DNA of 22,116 bases from JBEGTT01 sp041179245 (GTDB lineage: Bacteria; Pseudomonadota; Gammaproteobacteria; Burkholderiales; Rhodocyclaceae): contig JBEGTT010000153.1 of NCBI GenBank assembly GCA_041179245.1, forward strand, positions 1 through 22,116. The letters run 5' to 3'. A program made the position numbers and the translations under genes. The notes beneath the pieces are model-generated. The model was not told the DNA's origin and made no database searches. It saw nothing but the letters and a program-made list of their open reading frames with translations. Positions 14,983 to 22,116 of the stretch are shown piece after piece. Each line of letters starts with the position of its first letter. Within the stretch, counting starts at the first letter, position 1.

Positions 14983-16053
14983 ATGAGCAAAAAAATCTGT
15001 GTATTGCCCGGTGATGGCATTGGTCCTGAAATCATGGCCGAAGCGGTGCGTGTACTGAAAGCACTTGATTTAGGCTTTGAACTGGAAGAAGGTCTGCTGG
15101 GTGGTTGTGCGGTCGATGCGACCGGTAATCCGTATCCAGAAGCCACCCAAAAGCTGGCCCAAGAAGCGGATGCGGTGCTACTCGGTGCCGTCGGTGGCCC
15201 TCAGTGGGACACCCTGCCCCGTGAACAACGCCCAGAACGCGGCCTGCTAGGGATTCGGAAACAACTCGGTTTGTTCGCCAACCTGCGCCCCGCCATTCTC
15301 TATCCAGAACTTGCCAATGCGTCCTCGTTAAAGCCTGAAATCGTCGCGGGGCTGGACATTCTGATCATCCGCGAACTCACCGGTGACATCTATTTTGGTC
15401 AGCCACGCGGCATTGAAGTGCGCGAAATTGATGGTAAGCAACAACGTTTCGGTTTCAACATGATGCATTACAGCGAAGATGAGATTCGCCGCATCCTGCG
15501 CGTCGCTTTTGAAGCGGCGATGAAACGCGACAAGAAGCTGTGTTCGGTCGACAAGATGAACGTGCTGGAAACCACTCAGTTGTGGCGCGACATCGCCAAT
15601 GAGATGGCCCCTGAATTCCCGGAAGTGGAACTCACCCACATGTTGGTCGATAACGCGGCGATGCAACTGGTGCGTGCACCGAAACAATTCGACGTAATGG
15701 TCACTGGCAATATGTTCGGCGACATCCTGTCCGACGAAGCCTCCATGCTCACCGGCTCCATCGGCATGTTGCCGTCTGCCTCACTGGATGCCAGCAACAA
15801 AGGACTGTACGAACCCTCACACGGTTCTGCCCCGGACATCGCCGGCAAAGGGATTGCCAACCCGCTGGCCACCATTTTGTCGATGGCGATGATGCTGCGT
15901 TACACCTTTAGTATGGAAGAGGCGGCTCAACGGGTCGAAAATGCCGTCAAGAAAGTATTGGCTCAAGGTTATCGTACGGGTGACATTTACGAACCCGGCA
16001 CCACCAAGGTGGGCACTAAACAAATGGGCGACGCAGTATTAGCGGCCCTATAA
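14983..16053 (+). CDS. leuB: 3-isopropylmalate dehydrogenase
   Basis: LeuB oxidatively decarboxylates 3-isopropylmalate to 2-oxoisocaproate with NAD+, the third leucine-specific step. The 356-residue protein starts MSKKICVLPGDGIGPEI and has RELTGDIYFGQPRG, the catalytic DKMNVLETTQLWR loop, DEASMLTGSIGMLPSASL with metal-binding Asp residues, and EPSHGSAPDIAGKGIANP, which binds NAD. These features separate it from isocitrate and tartrate dehydrogenases. A GTAGAGA purine tract precedes the ATG. It follows leuD and is followed by asd after a 41-base gap. Confidence 0.97.
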   Translation: MSKKICVLPGDGIGPEIMAEAVRVLKALDLGFELEEGLLGGCAVDATGNPYPEATQKLAQEADAVLLGAVGGPQWDTLPREQRPERGLLGIRKQLGLFANLRPAILYPELANASSLKPEIVAGLDILIIRELTGDIYFGQPRGIEVREIDGKQQRFGFNMMHYSEDEIRRILRVAFEAAMKRDKKLCSVDKMNVLETTQLWRDIANEMAPEFPEVELTHMLVDNAAMQLVRAPKQFDVMVTGNMFGDILSDEASMLTGSIGMLPSASLDASNKGLYEPSHGSAPDIAGKGIANPLATILSMAMMLRYTFSMEEAAQRVENAVKKVLAQGYRTGDIYEPGTTKVGTKQMGDAVLAAL

Positions 16054-16094
16054 CTCAACACATCAAATATCAAAATTAAGCTCTGGAGATAAGC

Positions 16095-17228
16095 ATGAAA
16101 AAAGTCGGTCTAGTCGGTTGGCGCGGAATGGTGGGTTCCGTATTGATGCAGCGCATGGTCGAAGAAGGTGATTTCGCCCATATCGATCCCGTTTATTTCT
16201 CAACCTCTGCTGCCGGTGGCAAAGCCCCCGTATTCGGCGGCAAGGAAGCCTCGCTGCCACTGCAAGATGCGTCCAACATCGATGCGCTGAAGGCTTGCGA
16301 CATCATCATCACTTGCCAAGGCGGCGACTACACCAAGGAAGTCTTCGCCAAGCTGCGCGCTACCGGCTGGAACGGCCACTGGATTGATGCCGCATCCTCG
16401 CTGCGCATGGCTGACGACGCCGTGATCGTGCTTGACCCAGTCAACATGCACGTTATCAAAGACTCATTGTCAAAAGGCGGCAAGAACTGGATCGGCGGCA
16501 ACTGTACGGTTTCCCTGATGCTGATGGGCCTCGGCGGCCTATTCCAGAATGACCTGATCGAATGGGCGACGTCGATGACCTACCAGGCGGCGTCCGGTGC
16601 CGGTGCACAAAACATGCGCGAACTGATCGCCCAGATGGGTGCGATTCACTCGTCCGTAGCTGACCTGTTGGCTGATCCAGCCTCGGCTATTCTCGACATC
16701 GACCGGAAGGTTGCCGAAACGATTCGTTCCGATGCCTTCCCGAAGAAGAACTTCCGCAATACCCCACTCGCCGGTTCACTGATCCCGTGGATCGATGTGC
16801 CTTACGAGAACGGTCAATCCAAGGAAGAATGGAAGGGTGGCGCAGAATGCAACAAGATTCTCGGCAAGCCAGCGTTCCGTTCCGCCGGTTCGATCCCCAT
16901 CGATGGCCTGTGCGTGCGCATCGGCGCGATGCGTTGCCACAGCCAAGCGCTGACCATCAAGCTGAAGAAAGATGTTCCCTTGGATGAAATCAGCGACATG
17001 CTGGCCAAAGCTAATCCGTGGGCTAAAGTCGTGCCGAATGATCGCGAGATATCCGAGCGTGAACTAACACCGGCGGCAGTCACTGGCACACTCACCGTTC
17101 CTGTCGGTCGTTTGCATAAAATGGCCATGGGGCCAGAGTATTTGGCTGCCTTTACCTGTGGTGACCAGCTACTCTGGGGCGCTGCTGAACCGCTGCGCCG
17201 CATGTTGCGTATCCTGTTGGATGCCTGA
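16095..17228 (+). CDS. asd: Aspartate-semialdehyde dehydrogenase
   Basis: Asd reduces beta-aspartyl phosphate to aspartate semialdehyde with NADPH, the branch point for lysine, diaminopimelate, threonine and methionine. The 377-residue protein has the N-terminal cofactor loop VGWRGMVGSVLMQRM, the catalytic GGNCTVSLMLMGL with C137, and VRIGAMRCHSQALTIKLKKD with R275 and H282, matching E. coli Asd (R267, H274). It belongs to the Gram-negative type with the longer C-terminus. GGAGATAAGC immediately before ATG 16095 gives a good ribosome binding site. It is a metabolic addition to the leu cluster, a pairing also seen in other proteobacteria. Confidence 0.97.
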   Translation: MKKVGLVGWRGMVGSVLMQRMVEEGDFAHIDPVYFSTSAAGGKAPVFGGKEASLPLQDASNIDALKACDIIITCQGGDYTKEVFAKLRATGWNGHWIDAASSLRMADDAVIVLDPVNMHVIKDSLSKGGKNWIGGNCTVSLMLMGLGGLFQNDLIEWATSMTYQAASGAGAQNMRELIAQMGAIHSSVADLLADPASAILDIDRKVAETIRSDAFPKKNFRNTPLAGSLIPWIDVPYENGQSKEEWKGGAECNKILGKPAFRSAGSIPIDGLCVRIGAMRCHSQALTIKLKKDVPLDEISDMLAKANPWAKVVPNDREISERELTPAAVTGTLTVPVGRLHKMAMGPEYLAAFTCGDQLLWGAAEPLRRMLRILLDA

Positions 17229-17270
17229 AAAAACCGAAACACCTGCTCTACCTCTCTGGCTTAGGTAAAT

Positions 17271-19712
17271 GTGACTCATATGATTCCTTCAAAGATCAAA
17301 CAGATTTCGTTCTGCATCGCCCTGCTGGGTGGCGTAGCGGCTTCCGCTGCTAACGCTGCCAGCCTTGGCAGGATTCATGTCAAATCAGCACTGGGGCAAC
17401 CGCTCAATGCTGAACTTGAAATTAACAATACCTACGCTGCAGAAATCGAAGGAATGACGGCCAAACTGGCACCAGCAGCCTCCTTTCGACAGGCAGAAGT
17501 CCCCTACTCAGCGGCACTCAATAGCTTACGTTTCAGCATTGAAAGAACCGCCAATCCGGTCATCAGGATCACCACGGACCGTCCAGTTCATGAACCTTTT
17601 CTGGATTTTTTGGTTGAGCTAAATTGGGCCAATGGCAAGCTGGTTCGCGAGTACACCTTCCTGCTAGCACCACAAGACCCCACCAAATCAGCTTCGCCAA
17701 CACCATCAGCTGAAATCGCCCCCACTGGCAACGAATCGGCCAAATCTGATGCCGCAGGTAGCCAATCCTCATCAGCGCCCCCTTCATTAAGTGATGAAAG
17801 TTCTCCTCAGCAATGGAAAGTCAAACCCGGAGATTCCCTAGCGGGTATTGCCGCCAAATCTCTTCCCGTTGAGGTTTCCCTAGAACGGATGCTGGTTGCA
17901 CTCTATAAGCGTAACCAGGACGCTTTTGTTGGGCAAAACATGAACCGGCTCAAGGCTGGTGCTGTTCTGACTTTACCTGATGCCGCAACAGCCGCTGCAA
18001 CGTCACCGCAAGAAGCACACAACACAGTCATTGCACATGCCGAAGACTGGAATGTTTACCGGAAAAAATTGGCCGCCATGGCCAAACAAGCACCACCTTC
18101 AACCAATGACTCAACGGGAAACCAAGATAGTGCGGGCACTATTTCAGCCATCGTTCCCGAAAAAATGCCAGAACAAGATACCAAGGACATGGTTAAGGTT
18201 TCAGGTTCTGAGACAACGAAACAAGGACCGACTGAAGAAGACCTCATTGCGCGCGAAAAAGCCTTGGCAGAAGCCAATGATCGCATTTCTCAACTTGAAC
18301 GCAATGTTGAAGAACTGCAAAAACTGATCCAAGCCAAGAACGAATCACTTGCCGCGCTGCAACAGCTCGCCGAAGCCAATGCAGCCAAGCCAGCCGTACC
18401 GCCTGCGCCACAAGAAATTGAACCAGAAGAAGATCCTGAGCCGCCCACGCTGATGGAACGCGTTGCTGCCGTGCTAGTAAAACCATGGGTTTGGGGAAGT
18501 GCTTTAGTAGCCTTGCTCGGCACCCTAATTTTCTTACTGGTACATGTTTTGAGAAGCCGTAAAACAGAACACGCTAATGAGGAATACCTTCAACCCGTTC
18601 TGGCGCCAATGATGGCAGCGCATGAAGAAGAGGAGGATGACCCGAGCCTGAACGCAACATTCGACCCCACGGCCTCTTTTGATTTCACCTCGGTAGACCT
18701 TGACTTGTCGGATGACGAAAACAATGAACCGATATCTGCTGCTGACGAACTTGAGCCAGAACCGGAAGTTGATCCAGATATTGCCGTTGAAGAGGCCACA
18801 ACAAAACTCTTGCTGGCCAACGCATATGTTGAAATGGGTGATCTCTATGGTGCCCAGCAGCTACTGAGGGAAGTTCTGGTAGAGGGGGGCTTGTCCCAGC
18901 GCGAACAAGCAACCAGCATATTAGCCTCACTCGGTGATGACGTACCTGAGCCAGAAATAACAGCGCCCGTAAAAGTGGCTGACGAACGATACTCAGCGGA
19001 AGACTTCCAGCAGTTGGATGACCTCTTCGCTAACGGTGAGGAAAACTTGGCTGAACCAAGCACATCCACGCAAGAGTCGGCTGAAGATGAAGATGAGGAT
19101 GACGGCCTCTCCTTCGATGAGGAATTTGGCGAAGATAAGGTTTTTGAAGAAGAAGTCAGTACGGAAACAGAGGACGAGGCTGAATCAGCGTCAACTGCAA
19201 TATTTGATGAAGATGCATTCCCGTACGAAGAAGATGATGAGGACGTAGCGACTGCAGAATCCGAAGCCGAAAATGCATCAACCGATGAGGGTGAAACAGC
19301 AGAAACTGTTGCTGAAGAATTCAACTTTGATGAAGGCGTGATTGAAGAGGATGCCGAGAGCGAACAAAGCGAAGAGCCTGACGAGGCTGATGAACTGGAA
19401 AGCATCGGCGATCTCGATTTTGAATCAGCCCCCTTGGAAACTGAAGAGGCACTAACACCAGAAGCTTCTGCAGAAGAAGGATGGGAAGCAATCGAGAATC
19501 TCGAAGCGCCTAGCGCGGACGAAGAAATACCTACTAACCCTGAGGTTGATGGCGACGACCAAGTTGCAACCAAGCTAGACCTTGTTCAAGCCTATATTGA
19601 CATGGGTGACATTGAAGGTGCTCGTGATCTACTGGGTGAAGTTCTGGACGAAGGTAGCGACACCCAAAAAGCGGAAGCTCATCGCCTGATGGAGTCACTA
19701 ACGGGTCAGTAA
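17271..19712 (+). CDS. fimV: FimV/TspA-family polar hub and type IV pilus assembly protein
   Basis: The 813-residue protein has a signal peptide (cleavage near ANA-A, residue 29), then the FimV N-terminal region ASLGRIHVKSALGQPLNAE. A LysM peptidoglycan-binding domain follows (about 181-237, WKVKPGDSLAGIA), then a coiled coil (about 325-370) and one membrane helix (about 405-427). The cytoplasmic part is very acidic, with long Asp/Glu runs from about 580 to 760. The FimV C-terminal motif appears twice: near 510-557 (AYVEMGDLYGAQQLL) and 767-810 (AYIDMGDIEGARDLL). FimV organises type IV pili and polar complexes in Pseudomonas and Neisseria relatives. GTG 17271 has AGG 5 bases upstream; ATG 17280, three codons later, is the alternative. 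Confidence 0.92.
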   Translation: MTHMIPSKIKQISFCIALLGGVAASAANAASLGRIHVKSALGQPLNAELEINNTYAAEIEGMTAKLAPAASFRQAEVPYSAALNSLRFSIERTANPVIRITTDRPVHEPFLDFLVELNWANGKLVREYTFLLAPQDPTKSASPTPSAEIAPTGNESAKSDAAGSQSSSAPPSLSDESSPQQWKVKPGDSLAGIAAKSLPVEVSLERMLVALYKRNQDAFVGQNMNRLKAGAVLTLPDAATAAATSPQEAHNTVIAHAEDWNVYRKKLAAMAKQAPPSTNDSTGNQDSAGTISAIVPEKMPEQDTKDMVKVSGSETTKQGPTEEDLIAREKALAEANDRISQLERNVEELQKLIQAKNESLAALQQLAEANAAKPAVPPAPQEIEPEEDPEPPTLMERVAAVLVKPWVWGSALVALLGTLIFLLVHVLRSRKTEHANEEYLQPVLAPMMAAHEEEEDDPSLNATFDPTASFDFTSVDLDLSDDENNEPISAADELEPEPEVDPDIAVEEATTKLLLANAYVEMGDLYGAQQLLREVLVEGGLSQREQATSILASLGDDVPEPEITAPVKVADERYSAEDFQQLDDLFANGEENLAEPSTSTQESAEDEDEDDGLSFDEEFGEDKVFEEEVSTETEDEAESASTAIFDEDAFPYEEDDEDVATAESEAENASTDEGETAETVAEEFNFDEGVIEEDAESEQSEEPDEADELESIGDLDFESAPLETEEALTPEASAEEGWEAIENLEAPSADEEIPTNPEVDGDDQVATKLDLVQAYIDMGDIEGARDLLGEVLDEGSDTQKAEAHRLMESLTGQ

Positions 19713-19723
19713 TTACAACTACC

Positions 19724-20374
19724 ATGACCTTTCATCCCGCCGCTTATATTGTATGCACCCTCGGCCTGATGCTTGGCCTTCAGTACTTAAGCTCACTGTG
19801 GCTGACATTTCTGGTAATGGCCTTATTGCCCCTTCTAGGCGCTCAGGCCAGACAGTATTGGGCCACCCTCGTCTTTCGTAATCGTTGGTTGCTGATCATG
19901 CTGTTCATCATCTTTGCCTATGGACTTCCGGGTGAGGGAATCGGCGGTTTTGAATGGACCCCCTCCGCGTTGGGCATGACGGAAGCTGCTCTTCATCTGC
20001 TTCGCCTCATCACACTACTAGGCATTTTGGCCGGGCTGTTGACTCGTTGCAGCCACCAAGACTTGGTTCTTGGTTTGTGGACGCTACTCAACCCCTTACG
20101 GCGAGTGGGTTTCCCGGTAGAACGCAGCATCGTCCGGCTGGCCTTGGTACTTGAAGCATTAGGGGAAATCAAAAAAACCAAACCATCGCTCTCCCGTACC
20201 AGCTTTAAGGAATGGCAGTCTGAATTGGCAAACTCCCTATCCGCTAAGGATTATGTCTCTGATTTTGATAAAAACAACACCATTCAAATTCAGCCGAGAA
20301 ACTGGTCCATACAGGATGTCGCATTGATGTTGGTGGGACAAGTTCCATTATTTGTCCACTGTTTAATCCCATGA
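19724..20374 (+). CDS. EcfT/CbiQ-like integral membrane protein
   Basis: This 216-residue protein has hydrophobic segments near residues 7-36, 52-68, 88-108 and 196-213. The segment LLNPLRRVGFPVERSIVRLALVLEAL resembles the energy-coupling T subunits of ECF transporters (CbiQ, BioN, EcfT: P-L-R-x-hG-hP-hE-x). The C-terminal Ala-Arg-Gly or Ala-Arg-Ser coupling motifs that EcfT proteins use to contact their ATPases are not evident, and no ATPase or substrate-binding subunit is encoded here. It starts 11 bases after fimV and its stop overlaps the truA ATG (ATGA), so it is probably co-translated with truA. It could be an orphan T component or a diverged relative with another job. Membrane location is fairly certain; transport function is inference. 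Confidence 0.65.
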   Translation: MTFHPAAYIVCTLGLMLGLQYLSSLWLTFLVMALLPLLGAQARQYWATLVFRNRWLLIMLFIIFAYGLPGEGIGGFEWTPSALGMTEAALHLLRLITLLGILAGLLTRCSHQDLVLGLWTLLNPLRRVGFPVERSIVRLALVLEALGEIKKTKPSLSRTSFKEWQSELANSLSAKDYVSDFDKNNTIQIQPRNWSIQDVALMLVGQVPLFVHCLIP

Positions 20375-21186
20375 AAAGAATTGCGCTGGGTCTGGAATAC
20401 GATGGTTCGAACTGGTTAGGGTGGCAATCCCAGCGCGGAGGTCACACATTACAAGACGCGCTGGAATCAGCACTTACGCAAATAAACGGGCATCCCACAT
20501 CCGTCATTTGCGCAGGTCGTACCGATACTGGCGTTCATGCTCAACACCAAGTCGTCCATTTTGAGACCACTGCAACACGCCCCCTCTCGGCCTGGGTTCG
20601 AGGCGTCAATAGTTTTCTACCCAGCAGCCTTTCCGTCTTATGGGCCAAAGAGGTTCCCGCAGAATTTCATGCGCGCTTCAGCGCACGAGGTCGCCGCTAT
20701 CGTTATGTTTTACTCAATCGTCACCAGCGCCCCGGCTTGTTGTCAGGCAAGGTCGGTTGGTACCACCGCCCGCTGGATTTGGCTGCTATGCAAGCGGCGG
20801 CAACCTTACTCCTTGGGGAACATGATTTTTCAGTTTTTCGAGCCGCTCAATGCCAAGCAAAATCGCCGGTCAAAACCATGCTGTTAGCCAAGGTATCCCA
20901 ACAAGGCGAGTGTTTTTATTTTGACTTTGTGGCTAGTGCCTTTCTGCATCACATGATTCGAAATTTAGTTGGCACACTGGTTTATATCGGGTCAGGGCGT
21001 GAGCCTGTGAGCTGGATCAATGCGCTACTGGAGATGCGAGATCGCCGCTTCGCCGCCCCTACCTTTTCGCCAGACGGCCTATATTTTCTAGGCCCAGCTT
21101 ATGAAGAACACTGGCAACTCCCCGGCCTCACAGAAATTTCGTTACTGAGCGATAATCCGCTCCCTTCGCTGCAACTGCTGCCCTAG
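20371..21186 (+). CDS. truA: tRNA pseudouridine(38-40) synthase TruA
   Basis: TruA isomerises uridines 38-40 in the tRNA anticodon arm. The 271-residue protein starts MKRIALGLEYDGSNWLGWQ and has VICAGRTDTGVHAQHQVVHF with catalytic D52, then FHARFSARGRRYRYV, GEHDFSVFRAAQCQAKSPVKT and FLHHMIRNLVGTLVYIG, all TruA signatures. The ATG overlaps the upstream stop in an ATGA. It precedes trpF by 20 bases. Placement of truA before trpF-trpB is frequent in proteobacteria. Confidence 0.97.
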   Translation: MKRIALGLEYDGSNWLGWQSQRGGHTLQDALESALTQINGHPTSVICAGRTDTGVHAQHQVVHFETTATRPLSAWVRGVNSFLPSSLSVLWAKEVPAEFHARFSARGRRYRYVLLNRHQRPGLLSGKVGWYHRPLDLAAMQAAATLLLGEHDFSVFRAAQCQAKSPVKTMLLAKVSQQGECFYFDFVASAFLHHMIRNLVGTLVYIGSGREPVSWINALLEMRDRRFAAPTFSPDGLYFLGPAYEEHWQLPGLTEISLLSDNPLPSLQLLP

Positions 21187-21206
21187 CCCTTTAGTACATT
21201 CGCCCC

Positions 21207-21821
21207 ATGAACACTCGCCTAAAAATTTGTGGTTTAACCCGACCTGAAGATGTTGATGCCGCTATTGCGGCAGGGGCTGATGCCTTGGGTTTTGTGTTTT
21301 ACCCCCCAAGTCCTCGTGCCGTATCTGCCGAGCAAGCGGCAGCCCTGATTCGTCGAATTCCACCTTTTGTCGAAACGGTAGGGTTGTTTGTCAATGAAGA
21401 CCCTCAGGTAGTCTTACGGATTTGCCAGCTGGTGCCATTATCGTTACTGCAATTTCATGGCGATGAAACGCCTGAATATTGCCGACAGTTTGATCGTCCA
21501 TTCATCAAAGCTGCACGGGTAAGGCCCGAACTTGATCTGGTAGAATTCGCCCTCGCTTTTGCTGACGCACGGGCCATTCTGCTGGATGCCTTTGTTGAAG
21601 GCTTCGGTGGCAGTGGCGAAACCTTTGACTGGCAACTGATTCCTGACAATTTGCCCCTGCCAATTATTTTGTCAGGTGGCCTGAACGTGAGTAACGTAGC
21701 AGACGCTGTCCGACTGACCAAACCTTTGGCAATTGATGTTTCCTCTGGCGTGGAGGCCAGCAAAGGCATCAAGGATCACGTAAAAATTGCGGCATTTATT
21801 ACGGCGCTTAAAGCCGCCTAA
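21207..21821 (+). CDS. trpF: Phosphoribosylanthranilate isomerase
   Basis: TrpF catalyses the Amadori rearrangement of phosphoribosylanthranilate to CdRP in tryptophan synthesis. The 204-residue TIM barrel has the general base C8 in LKICGLTRPEDV and the general acid D127 in ILLDAFVEGFGGSG. It also has GADALGFVFYPPSPR and the phosphate-binding ends LSGGLNVSN and AIDVSSGVE. This is the free-standing form, not fused to TrpC. The ribosome binding site before ATG 21207 is poor. trpB starts 11 bases downstream. Confidence 0.97.
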   Translation: MNTRLKICGLTRPEDVDAAIAAGADALGFVFYPPSPRAVSAEQAAALIRRIPPFVETVGLFVNEDPQVVLRICQLVPLSLLQFHGDETPEYCRQFDRPFIKAARVRPELDLVEFALAFADARAILLDAFVEGFGGSGETFDWQLIPDNLPLPIILSGGLNVSNVADAVRLTKPLAIDVSSGVEASKGIKDHVKIAAFITALKAA

Positions 21822-21831
21822 CGGAAAGCTA

Positions 21832-22116
21832 ATGAAAGATTACAACTACCCTGATGCACAGGGCCACTTTGGTCCTTATGGCGGTATTTTCGTTGCCGAA
21901 ACCCTCATGGCCGCTCTTAAGGAACTCAATGAGGCCTATGCTGCTGCCCAGCAAGACCCCGCGTTCATGGCTGAGTTTCATTATGAACTCAAGCACTATG
22001 TAGGACGCCCCTCCCCGATTTATCACGCCAAGCGCTGGTCTGAATTGCTGGGTGGTGCCCAAATTATGCTCAAGCGGGAAGACTTGAACCATACCGGTGC
22101 GCACAAGGTTAATAAC
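21832..22116 (+). CDS. trpB: Tryptophan synthase beta chain, N-terminal part (cut by window end)
   Basis: The first 95 codons are visible from ATG 21832, with GGAAAG in the 11-base gap after trpF serving as ribosome binding site. TrpB condenses indole with serine using PLP. The visible part contains GHFGPYGGIFVAETL, YVGRPSPIYHAKRWSE and MLKREDLNHTGAHKVNN, with the PLP lysine K92, all standard for TrpB. The rest of the gene, and trpA if present, lie beyond the window. Confidence 0.97.
   Translation, partial: MKDYNYPDAQGHFGPYGGIFVAETLMAALKELNEAYAAAQQDPAFMAEFHYELKHYVGRPSPIYHAKRWSELLGGAQIMLKREDLNHTGAHKVNN

Noticed and set aside
18845..19573. Long minus-strand open frame (242 codons) rich in serine
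   Set aside because: It is the antisense of the Asp/Glu-rich part of fimV: GAA, GAT and GAG codons read in reverse give Ser-rich sequence without stops. It has no family resemblance.

Overview
The window looks like a chromosomal stretch from a betaproteobacterium. The evidence is gene order: leuC, a tiny entericidin-type lipoprotein, leuD, leuB, asd, fimV, a small membrane protein, truA, trpF, trpB is an arrangement I know from that class (for example Neisseriales and Nitrosomonadales relatives). A bioF-bioH-bioC-bioD operon and many c-di-GMP and HDOD signalling proteins fit the same picture. I cannot place it to genus. Base composition looks even, and I see no insertion sequence, integrase, tRNA, rRNA or CRISPR array.

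Layout. (1) Positions 1-2309, minus strand: a metallo-beta-lactamase-fold cyclic-nucleotide phosphodiesterase homologue, a hydroxypyruvate isomerase and an HDOD protein cut by the left edge, apparently one transcription unit. (2) 2399-5172: dusA on plus meets a PAS-GGDEF-EAL gene on minus, with their stop codons overlapping. (3) 5358-8728, plus: bioF-bioH-bioC-bioD with overlapping start and stop codons, covering most of pimeloyl-ACP synthesis and two of the ring-assembly steps; bioA and bioB are not here. (4) 8717-12523, minus: a REC-HD-GYP response regulator followed by a large hybrid histidine kinase with REC and Hpt domains, probably a phosphorelay controlling c-di-GMP breakdown. (5) 12772-22116, plus: leucine synthesis (leuC, leuD, leuB) with an entericidin-like gene inside it, asd, the polar and pilus hub protein gene fimV, an EcfT/CbiQ-like membrane protein, truA, trpF and the start of trpB.

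Most genes are housekeeping and clearly recognisable. I found no convincing new multi-gene system. The points that merit a second look are the EcfT-like protein with no visible transporter partners that is start-stop coupled to truA, a terminator-like hairpin in the leuC leader, a FimV with its C-terminal motif in two copies, gene-end overlaps that leave no room for terminators, the probable phosphorelay to HD-GYP, and a phased A-tract array ahead of the HDOD gene.
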